From: Diphasiastrum complanatum
Taxonomy: Eukaryota > Streptophyta > Lycopodiopsida > Lycopodiales > Lycopodiaceae
Assembly (NCBI GenBank): GCA_029204225.1
Contig: CM055100.1
Coordinates: forward strand, 50,566,606-50,630,605
Length of the DNA stretch: 64,000 nt
Direction: 5' to 3'
The notes under the pieces: generated by a model
What the model was told of the DNA's origin: nothing
The model's database searches: none
Seen by the model: the letters and a program-made list of their open reading frames with translations, nothing else
In this document: positions 22,684 to 34,580 of the stretch, piece by piece
How the letters are laid out: every line of letters begins with the position of its first letter
Position numbering within the stretch: position 1 is the stretch's first letter
Program-made: the position numbers and the translations under genes

Positions 22684-24221
22684 TGTATGCATCTTAACTC
22701 GAGTATCAAAGAGTATGTCACAATAGCATGTAGATTTGCACGGTTTGAGTTGTTGGAACGATTTTAGATATTGCTAGCCCATATGTTTCCCACATGTGTC
22801 TACATTAATCCAAGCACCTCCACTTGGAAACGTATCCCAAGCAAACAAGTTCATATTCGAATCCAAGCAGACAACTTTATATTCGAATCTAGGCAGACAA
22901 CTTCATATTCGAAGGCAGACTTTACCAGCCAGCACATTTCCACGCATACTGAGCAGACGATATTCAAGGCTTATTCAGTGCCTTTTCAAGACTTTACCAG
23001 CCAGCACATTTCCACGCATTCTGAGCAGACGATCTTCAAGGCTTCTTCAGTGCCCTTTCAGACACGAGCTATTCAATATTCGAATGTAGTTGTGTGTCCA
23101 TCGTAGCCTATCTTTATCGACGCTTATTAGCAACTATCAGAAACTGACAGATTCGGATGTTATACAAACAAACATTCGACCATCAGACAAATATTTAATC
23201 TACCGAAGAAATGTTCCAGTTGACCATTCAACATTCACACTGATGTACATGGCAGGTTGACTGGCCACGTGTAAGACACAGGCCATAAGGTACCTAAAGT
23301 ATCTATCATTGAAGTTTAAAGCCTGTTTTAAAGCTATTGAAAGGCAGTTGGCATCCAGGCAGACTCCTAACTTCTTATTTGAATTATTGAATGGTACATT
23401 TACACATGTGAAGACACCTTTCAATAACTCATTTCTCTCCACATTTTAGAGGTAGAAGATCGAGACTTCATATATCTCACGCATTATTTGAAGGGCTCTT
23501 TTCAACATGTTTTCTCCAGAAGGCTGCGTATTGTTTCATTTCAGATCTCTGCTACTTATTAACATTGTACTGATGACAAAGCAGCCTGCTTATTTCCAGA
23601 TGGCAGAGGTAGAGTCTCGTACCGGACTCTTTCTACGTGGCAGCAAACCATTGGATACCTCACCAAACATGACGTTTCAGGTGTTCTGCCTACTTCCCCA
23701 AACACATATATATAGCAAAGCCCCCGCTCATTTTAATTGATTCATTCATTGTTCACACCCCTGTTGTTATTGTTATTCTGACTGATCCTAGGACATTCAT
23801 GGTGATTTGCAGAATAATGGATTCTATGCTATGCATGGATTTATAATTAGAACAAAACCCAGTAATTAATTGAACTATGCTGTGTTTGGACCTGCTTTAT
23901 TAGAATAAGTGAGTAGAAAGTTTATGAAGGCTGTTGAGGGTCAACATAGCCCATTATAAGCATTGCATGTAGCAATCGTTTGGCCTTGTGGCATTCTTGT
24001 TTTGGCTAAGTTCAGATCTAAATGGTGAAGCATGTGATCTTAATACTGTGGGGATGTCTAATCATTTTGAGTTCTTACTCTTCTCTGGAATCTGGATTTC
24101 TTGGTTGAACTGTCTGAATATCTTTCTTGGTGTTTGTTTGTACCATTTTCAATGGCGGTACTGGCCGCCTTATACTACACTTTTACTGACATTTTGGTTT
24201 GGTAAGCCATGACATAAACCA
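22684..24221 (+). mobile_element. LTR-like repeat, array unit 3
   Basis: Third copy, 1.5 kb, beginning TGTATGCATC right after the WBP2-like stop codon. Shorter than units 1 and 2 through internal deletions (for example around 23755 and 24166). TATA box at 23707-23714. It contains a private 72-base tandem duplication. Confidence 0.6.
22918..23061 (+). repeat. 72-base tandem duplication in unit 3 LTR
   Basis: GACTTTACCAGCCAGCACAT through GTGCC(C/T)TTTCA occurs twice head to tail, with only a few differences. Units 1, 2 and 4 have it once. Confidence 0.8.
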
Positions 24222-24227
24222 AACTTT

Positions 24228-24245
24228 TAGCGTCTTTTCGGGGGA
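24228..24245 (+). promoter_or_regulatory. Degenerate primer binding site, unit 3
   Basis: TAGCGTCTTTTCGGGGGA at the position of the tRNA-Asp-type site of units 1 and 2, with several substitutions. Confidence 0.4.
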
Positions 24246-24533
24246 GCACAGCCAACCAGAGAGTTATCTATCACTACCAATGTTTGTTGGTTATTTTATA
24301 GGAGAAAATGCTATGAAGTTTTGATGCTATGCAGAAGCTATGATGCTGTTATTTTAAATTGGCTTTTATATAGCAACCATGCTATTCAAGCCGAGACTGG
24401 AGAAGATTTTCAAATACTTTTTATATCTTCTATTTACTCAATATATTTTAGAAGTAATTTTGTTGTAGCAGAATGTCTACGTTCTGAAGTTTATCCTACA
24501 CCTACTCAGAAGCTATGCGAAGCCCAACTCTGA
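24246..24533 (+). mobile_element. Truncated internal region of unit 3 fused to WBP2 tail
   Basis: The internal region runs to CAGAAGCTATGC (24518) and joins directly to GAAGCCCAACTCTGA, the last five codons of the WBP2-like gene. About 2 kb present in unit 2 (rest of the internal region and nearly all of the gene) is missing. Confidence 0.7.
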
Positions 24534-26199
24534 TGTATGCGTCTTAGCTCGAGTGTCAAAGAGTATGTCATAATAGCATGTAGATTTACATGGTTTGAGT
24601 TGTTGGCACGGTTTGAGATATTGCTAGCCCATATGTGTCCCACATGTGTCTACATTAATCCAAGCACCTTCACTTGGAAACATATTCCAGGTAGACAAGT
24701 TTATATTCGAATCCAGGCAGACAAGTTTATATTCGAATCCGAGCAGACAAGTTTATATTCAAATTCAGACAAACAATTTTATATTCGAATCTAGGTAGAC
24801 AAGTTTATATTCAAATCCAGGCAGACAAGTTTATATTTGAATCTAGGTAGACAACTTCGTATTCGATGCCAAACTTTACCAGCCAGCGCATTTCCTCGCA
24901 TACTCATAAGACGATCTTCAAGGCTTCTTCAATGCCCCTTCAGACACGAGCTATTGAATATTCAAAAGCAGTTGCGTGTTCATCCTCTCTATCGAACCTA
25001 TCTTTATCGACACTTATTACCAACTATCAGCAACTTACAGATTCAGATGTCAGTCAAACAAACATTCAACCATCAAACAAATATTTAATGTACCAAAGAA
25101 ATGTTCGAGTTGACCATTCAACATTGACACTCATGTTTGTGACAGGTGACTGGCCATGTGTAACTTTTTTATGGTCTGTACAAGGTTGGACACAGGCCAT
25201 AACGTACCTCAGTTATCTATCATTGAAGTTTGAAGCCTGCTTTAAAGCTATTGAAAGGCACTTGGCAGCCAGCAACTTCATATTTGAAGTATTGAAGGCT
25301 ATGTTTACACATCTGAAGACAAGTTTCAATAACTCTTTTCTCTCAACACTTTAGAGGCAGAAGATGGGGACTTCATATATTTCAAGCATCTGCTTATTTC
25401 CAGATGGCAGAGGTAGCGTTTCATACCGAACTCTTTCTACGTGGCAGCAAACCATTGGATACCCCACCAAACATGATGTTTCAGATCTTACCAGCGTTCA
25501 GCCTGCTTTCCCAAACACATATATATATAGTAGAGCCCCCGTTCATTCTAATTAATTCATTCATTGTTATGCATGGTAGAAAGCATGATTAGAACGCTTG
25601 TTGTTTTCTCTTTTGTCTGAGCTATTATGGCAGAATAAAATACTATCTACTGTCTTAATTCTACTTGAATCAATGCAGTGATTCGCCAACTATGTATATG
25701 TAGACTATATCTTCACAGGAATCTGAAGGAGTGGGTGACAGACACTTTCAGTTTCTCAAGAACGTTATATTGCATTTCAGTTTCTTGTAGAATGAACCAC
25801 ACCCCTGTTGTTATTGTTTATTCTGACTGATCCTAGGAAATTCATGGTGATTCTGCAGAATAATGGATTCTATGCTATGCATGGATTTATAATTAGAACA
25901 AAACCCAGTAATCAATCGAACTATGCTATGTTTGGAACTGCATTATCAGAATTAGTGAGTAGCAAGTTTATGAAGGCTATTGAGGGTCAACATAGCCCAT
26001 TGTAAGCATTGCCTACAACAATCGTTTGACCTTGTGGCATTCTTGTTTTGGCAAAGTTCAGATCTAAACGGTGAAGCATGTGATCTTAATACCGATACTG
26101 GCCACCTACCCAAAAATGTCATCAGACAACCAGTTTTACATTTCCATTTCGTTGGACTTCAAAGATAATTTTTTTTATCTCACCAATAATGACAGAATA
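24534..26199 (+). mobile_element. LTR-like repeat, array unit 4 (left part)
   Basis: Fourth copy of the LTR-like repeat, interrupted at GACAGAATA by the composite element at 26200-33960. TATA box at 25520-25529, AATAAA at 25634-25639. It carries the longest version of the 25-base minisatellite (24688-24868, about seven copies). Confidence 0.6.
24688..24868 (+). repeat. 25-base tandem repeat, expanded in unit 4
   Basis: About seven imperfect copies of AGGCAGACAAGTTTATATTC plus GAATC, against three in units 2 (18580-18660) and 3 (22830-22915). Confidence 0.8.
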
Positions 26200-27264
26200 T
26201 GTTGTAAAGTTACCTTTACAAGCTTTACTTCCGGCGCCACCAGCGCCAGCATTGTCCCCAACTGCTCCCGGCGCCACCGGCGCTGGCGCCGCTCCCGGTG
26301 CCACTGTGACTAGAATCCAGCCGACGCCAAGTTCCTATGGCTAAAAATCTTTGATCGGTTCTAGCGAAGTCCATAGAGCTCAGATCGATGTGCAATCACC
26401 TCACACCCACCAATACTATAGGGGAGTGCGGGTTGCGACTCAGGGCGCGCTCCAACCAAGTCTCAGCCTCCCTTACTGGAATGTTGTCCTGGCACTTGCC
26501 TTGGCATGCCAGCGCGCCCCGAAGACTAGGGTCGGTCACACACTTGAAATGTAACATTCTCAGATTTATCAATAAAGTGGGATTTTTCTCAAACTGACTC
26601 TGATTACCTTATGGGTTTCAGTGTTCGGTAAAAGCGCTAGTTGTAAGTTCGCTTCAAACTTCTTAATTTGGCATATAGCTGAAGGTCGTATCCCGGGACG
26701 CCAGCGATATGCCGTCGGGACCACTCGGTCCGTGGCGCCAGAGGTATTGGTCCAGGAACTGGTTGTCTCCATATCTGTCGCGGCTTGTGCTTCTGAGTAT
26801 TCCTTGCATGAACGTGAATGGGTTAAGCTCTTGGGGAACGGGCTCTAACCTGTCGGCTGAGATGGATGGCTTGCTTGGGTGGAAGTTACATGTTTATCGC
26901 TATCTAGTCTGGCGTGGAGCCAAGTTGGCTTCCAGCGCTCGTGACAAAGCTTTCAATTGGTTAAGTCTGATGTAAGTGAGACCACTTGCTTGGAATGGAT
27001 GTTACTCATTTGTAACAAAGCTTCGAGTTGGTTAAGTTTGATGTATGTCGGGCGGCTGGCTCGGAGGGAAGTCGCCCACATCGGGACCCCCGATTTGGCA
27101 TGGCGCCAGGTTGGATCTCAATGTTGGTTTCGGAACTTCAAGTTGGTGGAGTCTGATCATTGGCGAGTTGGCTGCGTGTATGTCAAGTGGATTTGGATGG
27201 CGAGAGTTGAAGGTTGGGAAGCTAAGTCGTGGTTCCCGGCTCCCTTTGGAATGCCTGCACTACA
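26200..27264 (+). mobile_element. Left LTR of the composite (plus)
   Basis: TG...CA termini, 1065 bases. Relative to the minus-strand LTR copy it lacks about 130 bases at CCTCACAC/CCACCAATAC (26408). Polyadenylation signal AATAAA at 26571-26576. The first 140 bases are GC-rich with repeated GGCGCC and CCGGCG words. Confidence 0.8.
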
Positions 27265-27266
27265 TG

Positions 27267-27279
27267 TGGTATCAGAGCC
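27267..27279 (+). promoter_or_regulatory. Primer binding site, initiator-Met tRNA type
   Basis: TGGTATCAGAGCC two bases after the LTR end. Confidence 0.85.
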
Positions 27280-29306
27280 GATTGGCCGGTCAACTATGCC
27301 AATCTCACGGAAATGGCCACTTTTTGGGGTTCATCAAGACAATTGTTGTGCAAGGTGCTGCCCACAGTGTAAGCACGGGTGCGTCCACGTTCGGGGTGGT
27401 CGGCAGAATGGGAGACTTGATGAGTCAAAGTGCTATCCTCAAGGTGTGAGCACGGTCAGTTCCTGCGGTTCGGGCCTGGCGCTGTCTGCACGTAGGATAG
27501 ATGAGGCAAAGTGCTGCCTAGGTAGGTGAAAGCACAATCTGTGCCTTGTGGGGTGCGGGGTGACATATTCAAACTGTACGGGTTAACCATTGATACAGAG
27601 ATGTTGTTCGAATTCGGGTGTAAAGGACGGGTGGTTAGCTGTCGGTGCGGGATAACTACCGATCGTTTAGCTATAAGGGCTATCGACCAGATTTGGTGGG
27701 GCGTGATTGAGACAATGTGCTGCTTAATGGTGAAAGCACAGATAGTTGGAGGGGTATTCTCTGTGGGCTGATTCTATGATCGATCTATAAGGGCGCGGCC
27801 AGGCAAAGGTCCTTTGGCAGGACTATCTCAAAGGGGGACCTTGTCTTTGTTACGTGTTAGTAAACATGCCTGAGTGTCTTGCTTGTATGTATTCGTGGTG
27901 AGTCTTAGTACTCGTGCTTTGCCTGGTTTGCATGATTGCTTGTGATACAAGGAGCTGATGGCTCGAGAAAGAACCTTTCTTTTGAAGGCTGACACCATCA
28001 AACAAAGAGGACTACAGAATCTGTGGGGTGGATTTGCAGTTCAAGTACTCGCACATGAATGGCCACGAAATGACTCGATGTTTGCAAAGGATGGATGGCT
28101 AGCCTGTTTCTTGGGTTAGTTTCATTTGCGACGATGCCCACCAGACGCAAGCAAGAAGTCAAAAGTTGTAAAGGGAAATTTCAAGGGAGATCTTCTATGT
28201 AGCAGTTGGTCTTCATCTGGGACGGCCACCTTCGGAACTGAAACTCACTGAGCATGGGTGATATCCAGTATCAGTTGGGTTTTTCCTCAAAAGGGAAAGA
28301 CTAGGATCTTCTTCAGAGATAGGCAACAAGTTGGATTAAGCCATAATCCTAGCAGATGGGAAGCAAAGTGTTGGAAAGGCTTTTTGTCTGAGAACTCTAC
28401 ACTAAGGCCGGTCAACTGTTTTTATCAGTGCGGGGGAACTATCACACACCTCTCTCTTGGGGCAAATTTTGAATGAAAGTTGATTAAAATGGGGGCAAAT
28501 TCAAGGTGACCTAGCCATACTCACATGAGGAGACTGGCGAACTTTGGACCTAATAAGTTGACAAGCTTTTGTTGTGGAAAGGAAAGCTTGTTATAGGCTT
28601 TCTCTGGACCAACAATGATGAGGAGACATAATGAGTACGCTGACTTGTGTTATGTGTAAAGCTGCTGATCAATGAAGGAACTGTGAAAGTTGAGTCTTGC
28701 ACGAGAGACTTGGCACTTTGAATGGACGCTGAGGGACAGTTCGTATTGAAATCGGACTAGTGCATACTCTGGGTGCATGTGTCTGATTCAAAGAGAACTA
28801 CTTGAAGCCAAGCTAGATGTACACTTCTTGTTTTGACTGTGAGGCATCTCACCAGTGATGGAATTGTGAAAGTCAAGTTTTGCACGACAGACATGGTGCT
28901 TCAAACGAACGCGAAGAGATAGTTCGTATGCGGATCAAATTGGTGCGACTCTTTGGCTCTCCACGAGGTCAATGGTTACATTTGGGTTGATTCAAAGACA
29001 ACTACCTCAAGCTAAGTGAGAGGTGCATTGCGGAGTACTCAATCTTTGCCTACCTTAAAGAGCCAAAAAGGAAAAGTATCAAGATCAAGCTGGGACAAGG
29101 AGAGAAATCCAGGTGCGAAAGCAACAAGGCAAGGAGTGGACCATAAAGTGGGCAATCAAACAATAAATCCTTTGGCTCAGGGAGCCTGGATACCTGTGTG
29201 GAACTGATCAAATCAAGAGCTCAAGAAGCTCAACACAAAGTGCATCAAGGACAAATCAGGAGCTCAAAGGAGTTCCAAAGTCAAAAGTCAGAAGTGACAG
29301 GGGCAG
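27280..29306 (+). mobile_element. Body of left arm, non-coding
   Basis: Two kilobases without gag or pol similarity, ending at the purine-rich ACAGGGGCAG, a possible polypurine tract. The same sequence is present inverted at 30115-31963. A 63-codon frame (29016-29207) recurs inverted at 30222-30413 almost unchanged, but its length and lack of motif do not support a gene. Confidence 0.7.
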
Positions 29307-29828
29307 AAGGTAATCAGAGTCAGTTTGAGAAAAATCCCACTTTATTGATAAATCGGAGAAAGTTACATTTCAAGTGTGTGACCGACCCTAGTCTCCGGGG
29401 CGCTGGCATGCCAAGGCGACTAACAGGACAACATTTCAGCAAGGGAGGCTGAGACTTGGTTGGAGCTCGCCCTGAGTCGCAACCCGCACTCCCCTATAGT
29501 ATTGGTGGGATTCGCCACCTCCCCTCATACCAAATACTCTACCCGGGCTGGTAAAGCACGTTTTCTCTCTCTAGGATTTTCTCTCTCTAGAATTTATTGA
29601 TCCCCAAGCTTCCTTTAATCATGCCTAGATTGTGTGAGGTGATTGCACATCGATTTGAGCTCTCTGGACTTCGCTAGAACCAATCAAAGATTTTCAGCCA
29701 TAGGAACTTGGCGCCGGCTGGATTCTGGTCACAGTGGTGCCGGGAGCAGCAGGGGCGCCGTTGATGCCGAGGACAATAATGGCGCCGGTGGTGCCAGAAG
29801 TAAGGCTTGTAAAGGTAACTTTACAACA
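29307..29828 (-). mobile_element. Inverted LTR 5' fragment
   Basis: Reverse complement begins TGTTGTAAAGTTACCTTTAC and covers the first 522 bases of the LTR, up to GATTACCTT. It stands where a plus-strand 3' LTR would be expected. It contains the 130-base part that the left LTR has lost. Confidence 0.8.
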
Positions 29829-30114
29829 TCCACCCCATCTTTATAAAATCGGATGTCCTCAACAGATGTCAGATTAAAGTAAAGGTGCCTCCCAATTAAA
29901 ATTAACTATACATTTGATCTACTTGGCACAGTACTCAATTTACTGGCCACTTTTTATTAACATTGAAGCTGGCACACCACAAGTCAGAGACTCAGCTCTT
30001 TGTACTGAAAAATTACATAACTTGAAAATATCACTTTGTTTGAAAAAAACGTAGATTTTATGTCGCTTACGTAAAACCCAAGAACCTTATTAACTAGTGA
30101 CAGAGGCCGTTCTG
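29829..30114. other. Spacer between inverted arms
   Basis: 285 AT-rich bases found only once in the window. No gene seen. Confidence 0.6.
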
Positions 30115-31963
30115 TGAAATGTTCGCCCCTGTCGCTTCTGACTTTTGACTTTGGAACTCCTTTGAGCTCCTGATTTGTCCTTGATGCACTTTGTGTTGAG
30201 CTTCTTGAGCTCTTGATTTGATCAGTTCCACACAGGTATCCAGGCTCCCTGAGCCAAAGGATTTATTGTTTGATTGCCCAATTTATGGTCCACTCCTTGC
30301 CTTGTTGCTTTCGCACCTGGATTTCTCTCCTTGTCCCAGCCTGATCTTGATACTTTTCCTTTTTGGCTCTTTAAGGTAGGCAAAGATTGAGTACTCCGCA
30401 ATGCACCTCTCACTTAGCTTGAGGTAGTTGTCTTTGAATCAACCCAAATGTAACCATTGACCTCGTGGAGAGCCAAAGAGTCGCACCAATTTGATCCGCA
30501 TACGAACTACCTCTTCGCGTTCGTTTGAAGCACCATGTCTGTCGTGCAAAACTTGACTTTCACAATTCCATCACTGGTCAGTTGCCTCATAGTCAAAACA
30601 AGAAGTGTACATCTAGCTTGGCTTCAAGTAGCTCTCTTTGAATCAGACAAATGCACCCAGAGTTTGTACTAGTCCGATCTCAACATGAACTGTCCCTTAG
30701 CGTCCGTTCAAAGTACCAAGTCTCTCGTGCAAGGCTCAACTTTCACAGTTCCTTCGTTGATCAGCTGCTTTACACATAACACCTTCAGCGTACTCATTAT
30801 GTCTCCTCATCATTGCTGGTCCAGAGAAAGCCTATGACAAGCTTTTCTTTCCACAACAAAAACTTGTCAACTTATTAGGTTCAAAGTTCGCCAGTCTCCT
30901 CGTGTGGGTATCACTAGGTTGCCTTGATTTTGCCCCCATTTTGATCAACTTTCATTCAACATTTGCACCAAGCGAGGGGTGTGTGTGATAGTTCCCTTCC
31001 ACATATAAAAATCAACTGACTGGACTTAGAGTAGAGTTCTCAGACAAAAAGCCTTTCCAACACTTTGCTTTCCATCTGCTAGAATTATGGCTTGATCTAA
31101 CTTGTTGCCAATCTCTGAAGAGGATCCTAGTTTTTCCCCTTTGAGGAAAAACCCAACTGATTCTGGATATCACCCATGCTCAGTGAGTTTCAGTTCCGAA
31201 GGTGGCCATCCCAAATGAAGACCAACTGCTCCATAGAAAATCTCCCCTGAAATTTGCCCTTTCCAACTTTTACTCATTTCGTTGCCGTTCACGTGCGAGT
31301 ACTTGAACTGCAAATCCGCCCCACAGATTCTGTAGTCCTCTTTGTTTGATGGTATCAGCCTTCAAAAGAAAGGTTCCTTCTCGAGCCATCAGCTCCTTGT
31401 ATCACAAGCAATCATGCAAACCAGGCAAAGCACGAGTACTAAGACTCACCATGAATACATACAAGCAAGACACTCAGGCAGGTTTACTAACAGGTAACAA
31501 AGACAAGGTCCCCCTTTGAGATAGTCCTGCCAAAGGACCTTTGTCTGGCCGCGCCCATACAAATCGATCACAGAATCAGCCCACAGAGAACACCCATTCA
31601 ACTATCCATGCTTTCACCATTAAGCAGCACATTGCCTCAGTTACGTCCCACCAAATCTGGTCGGTAGCCCTTATAGCTAAACGATCGGGAGCTATCCCGC
31701 ACCGGTAGCTAACCACCCGTGCTTTACACCCGAATTCGAGCAACATCTCTGTATCAATGGTTAACCCGTACAGTTCGAATATGTCACCCTACACTCCACA
31801 AGGTACAGACCGTGCTTTCACCTACCTAGCCCCCGTTCTGACGACCACCCTGACCGTGGACGCACCCGTGCTTACACTGTGGGCAGCACCTTGCACAAAG
31901 TTATCTTGATGAACCCCAAACAATGGCCATTTCCGTGAGATCTGCATAGCTGACCGGCCAGTC
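30115..31963 (-). mobile_element. Body of right arm, inverted copy
   Basis: Reverse complement of 27280-29300, ending at the same CCCCTGTC point. Non-coding. Confidence 0.75.
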
Positions 31964-31976
31964 GGCTCTGATACCA
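31964..31976 (-). promoter_or_regulatory. Primer binding site of right arm (minus)
   Basis: GGCTCTGATACCA on the plus strand, reverse complement TGGTATCAGAGCC. Confidence 0.85.
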
Positions 31977-31978
31977 CA

Positions 31979-33199
31979 TGTAGCGTAGGCATCCCAAAGG
32001 GAGCCGGAAACCACTACTTAGCTTCCCAGCCTTCAACTCTTGCCGTCCAAACCCACTTGACATACAAGCAGCCAACTCGCCAACAATGATCAGACTCAAC
32101 CAACTGGAAGTTTAGAAACAATATTGAGATCCAACATGGCGCCATGCCAAATCGGGGGTCCCGATGTGGGTGACTTCCCTCCAAGCAAGCCGCCCGACAT
32201 ACATCAAACTTAACCAACTCGAAGCTTCGTTACAAACGAGTAACATTTATTCCAAGCAAGTAGTCTGACTTACATCAGACTTAACCAACTGAAAGCTTCG
32301 TCATGAGTGCTGGAAGCCAACCTGGCGCCATGCCAGATTGGACAGCCATAAACAGGTACCTTCCACCCAAGCAAGCCATCCAAGTCAGCCGATAGCTTAT
32401 AGCTCGTTCCCCAAGAGCTTAACCCATTCACGTTCATGCAAGGAACACTCAGAACCACAAGCCACGACATATTTGGAGACAACCAAATGGTCCCGACACC
32501 ATACCGCTGGCGCCACGGACCGAATGGTCCCGACGGCATATCGCTAGCATCCCGGGATACGATCCTCAACTATGTGCCAAATTAAAAAGTTTGAAGCGGC
32601 CTTACAACTGGCGCTTTTACCGAACACTGAAACCCAGAAGGTAATCAGAGTCAGTTTGAGAAAAATCGTACTTTATTGATAAATATGAGAAGGTTACATT
32701 TCAAGTGTGTGACTGACCCTAGTCTTCGGAGCGCTGGCATGCCAATGCGAGTGCCAGGACAACATTCCAGCAAGGGAGGCTGAGACTTGGTTGGAGCTCG
32801 TCCTGAATCGCAACTCGCACTCCCCTATAGTATTGGTGGGATTCGCCACCTCCCCTCATACCAAGTACTCTACCCTGGCTAGTAAAGCACATTTTCTCTC
32901 TCTAGGATTTTCTCTCTTGAAAATCATTTTCTCTCTCTAGAATTTATTGATCCTCAGGCTTCCTTTAATCATGCCTAGATCGTGTGAGGTGATTGCACAT
33001 CTATCTGAGCTCTCTAGACTTCGCTAGAACCGATCAAAGATTTTCAGCCATAGGAACTTGGTGCCGGCTAGATTCTTGTCACAGTGGCGCTGGGAGCGGC
33101 GCCGGCGTCGGGAGCGGCGCTGGAAGCAGTAGGGGCGCTGTTGGCGCCGGGGACAATACTAGCGCCGGAAGTAAGGCTTGTAAAGGTAACTTTACAACA
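31979..33199 (-). mobile_element. Complete LTR on minus strand
   Basis: 1221 bases with TGTTGTAAAG start at 33199 and GCTACA end at 31979; the longest version of this LTR in the window. Confidence 0.8.
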
Positions 33200-33960
33200 G
33201 TCACACACTTGAAATGTAACCTTCTTAGATTTATCAATAAAGTGGGATTTTTCTCAAACTGACTCTGAATACCTTCTGGGTTTCAATGTTTGGTAAAAGC
33301 ACCAGTTGTAAGGCCGCTTCAAACTTTTTAATTTGGCACATAGCTGAGGGTCGTATCCTGGGACGCCAGCGGTATGCCGTCGGGACCATCCGTCGGGACC
33401 ATTCGGTCCGTGGCGCCAGCGGTATGCTGTCGGGACCATTTGGTCCAAGAACTGGTTGTCTCCATATCTGTCGCGGCTTGTGGTTCTAAGTGTTCCTAGC
33501 ATGAACATGATTGGGTTAAGCTCTTGGGGAACGGGCTCTAACCTGTCGGCTGAGATGAATGGCTTGCTTGGGTGGAAGTTACCTGTTTATGGCTGTCCAG
33601 TCTAGCGTGGTGCCAGGTTGGCTTCCAGCACTCATGACGAAGCTTTTAGTTGGTTAAGTCTGATGTAAGTCAGACCGCTTGTTTGGAATGGATGTTACTC
33701 GTTTGTAACGAAGCTTCGAGTTGGTTAAGTTTGATGTATGCCGGGCGGCTGGCTCGGAGGGAGGTCACCCACATTGGGACCCCCGATCTGGCATGGCGCC
33801 AGGTTGGATCTCAATGTTGGTTTCGGAACTTCAAGTTGGTGAGGTCTGATCATTGTTGGCGAGTTGGCTGCTTGTATGTCAAGTGGGTTTGGATGGCAAG
33901 AGTTGAAGGTTGGGAAGCTAAGTCGTGGTTCTCGGCTCCCTTTGGGATGCCTGCGCTACA
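33200..33960 (+). mobile_element. Right end of plus-strand LTR
   Basis: Starts mid-LTR at TCACACACTTGAAATG and runs to the LTR terminus GCTACA. The joint to the inverted LTR at 33199/33200 shares GTCACACAC, as in 26534-26542, so a microhomology joint is likely. An about 25-base duplication of CCGTCGGGACCAT lies at 33380-33440. Confidence 0.75.
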
Positions 33961-33965
33961 AAATA

Positions 33966-34045
33966 CCTCTTTATGATGCTCCCCGTGGGAATGATAATCA
34001 TTTATACTACACTTTTATTGACATTTTGGTTTGGTAAGCCGCGAC
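33966..34045 (+). mobile_element. LTR-like repeat, array unit 4 (right part)
   Basis: CCTCTTTATGATGCTCCCCG to TTGGTAAGCC continues the unit interrupted at 26199. It ends before the primer site, after which the sequence is unrelated. Confidence 0.7.
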
Positions 34046-34230
34046 AGTTTCCAAAAAGAAATGACAAAGATATGGAACCTCTCAATTCTCTTCTAGAACT
34101 TATATCTAGCAAATCACATAGAATGTAGAAATCTCGATCAACCTATGATCTATCCTCAATCTAATGACTCTTGCCACTTCCTAAGATTGAAACACACTCT
34201 AATAAAGTTCAATAATCTCACAAATATGAT

Positions 34231-34580
<350 letters not shown>

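Larger units (their letters stand above)
26200..33960 (+). mobile_element. Non-coding LTR-element composite with 3.1-kb inverted arms
   Basis: The insertion begins with TGTTGTAAAGTTACCTTTAC and ends CTGCGCTACA. The flanks GAATA (26195-26199) and AAATA (33961-33965) are a 5-base target duplication with one mismatch; the empty site GACAGAATACCTCTTTATG is visible in unit 2 (20150-20168). Inside, a plus-strand LTR, primer site and 2-kb body are followed by an inverted LTR piece, a 285-base spacer, then the same body, primer site and full LTR on the minus strand, and last the right part of a plus-strand LTR. No gag or pol motif was found, so it is a LARD-type non-autonomous element. Both primer sites read TGGTATCAGAGCC. 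Confidence 0.8.

Noticed and set aside
26957-27529. 190-codon frame across LTR, primer site and body of the composite
   Set aside because: Crosses a non-coding LTR boundary, has no motif, and is broken in the inverted copy.
29016-29207. 63-codon frame conserved with 30222-30413
   Set aside because: Conserved simply because the arms are duplicated; no family likeness.
26200-29828. A foldback or Mutator-like DNA transposon with long terminal inverted repeats
   Set aside because: The ends are LTR starts: a primer site follows the left LTR, and the target duplication lies at 26195 and 33961, not at 29828.
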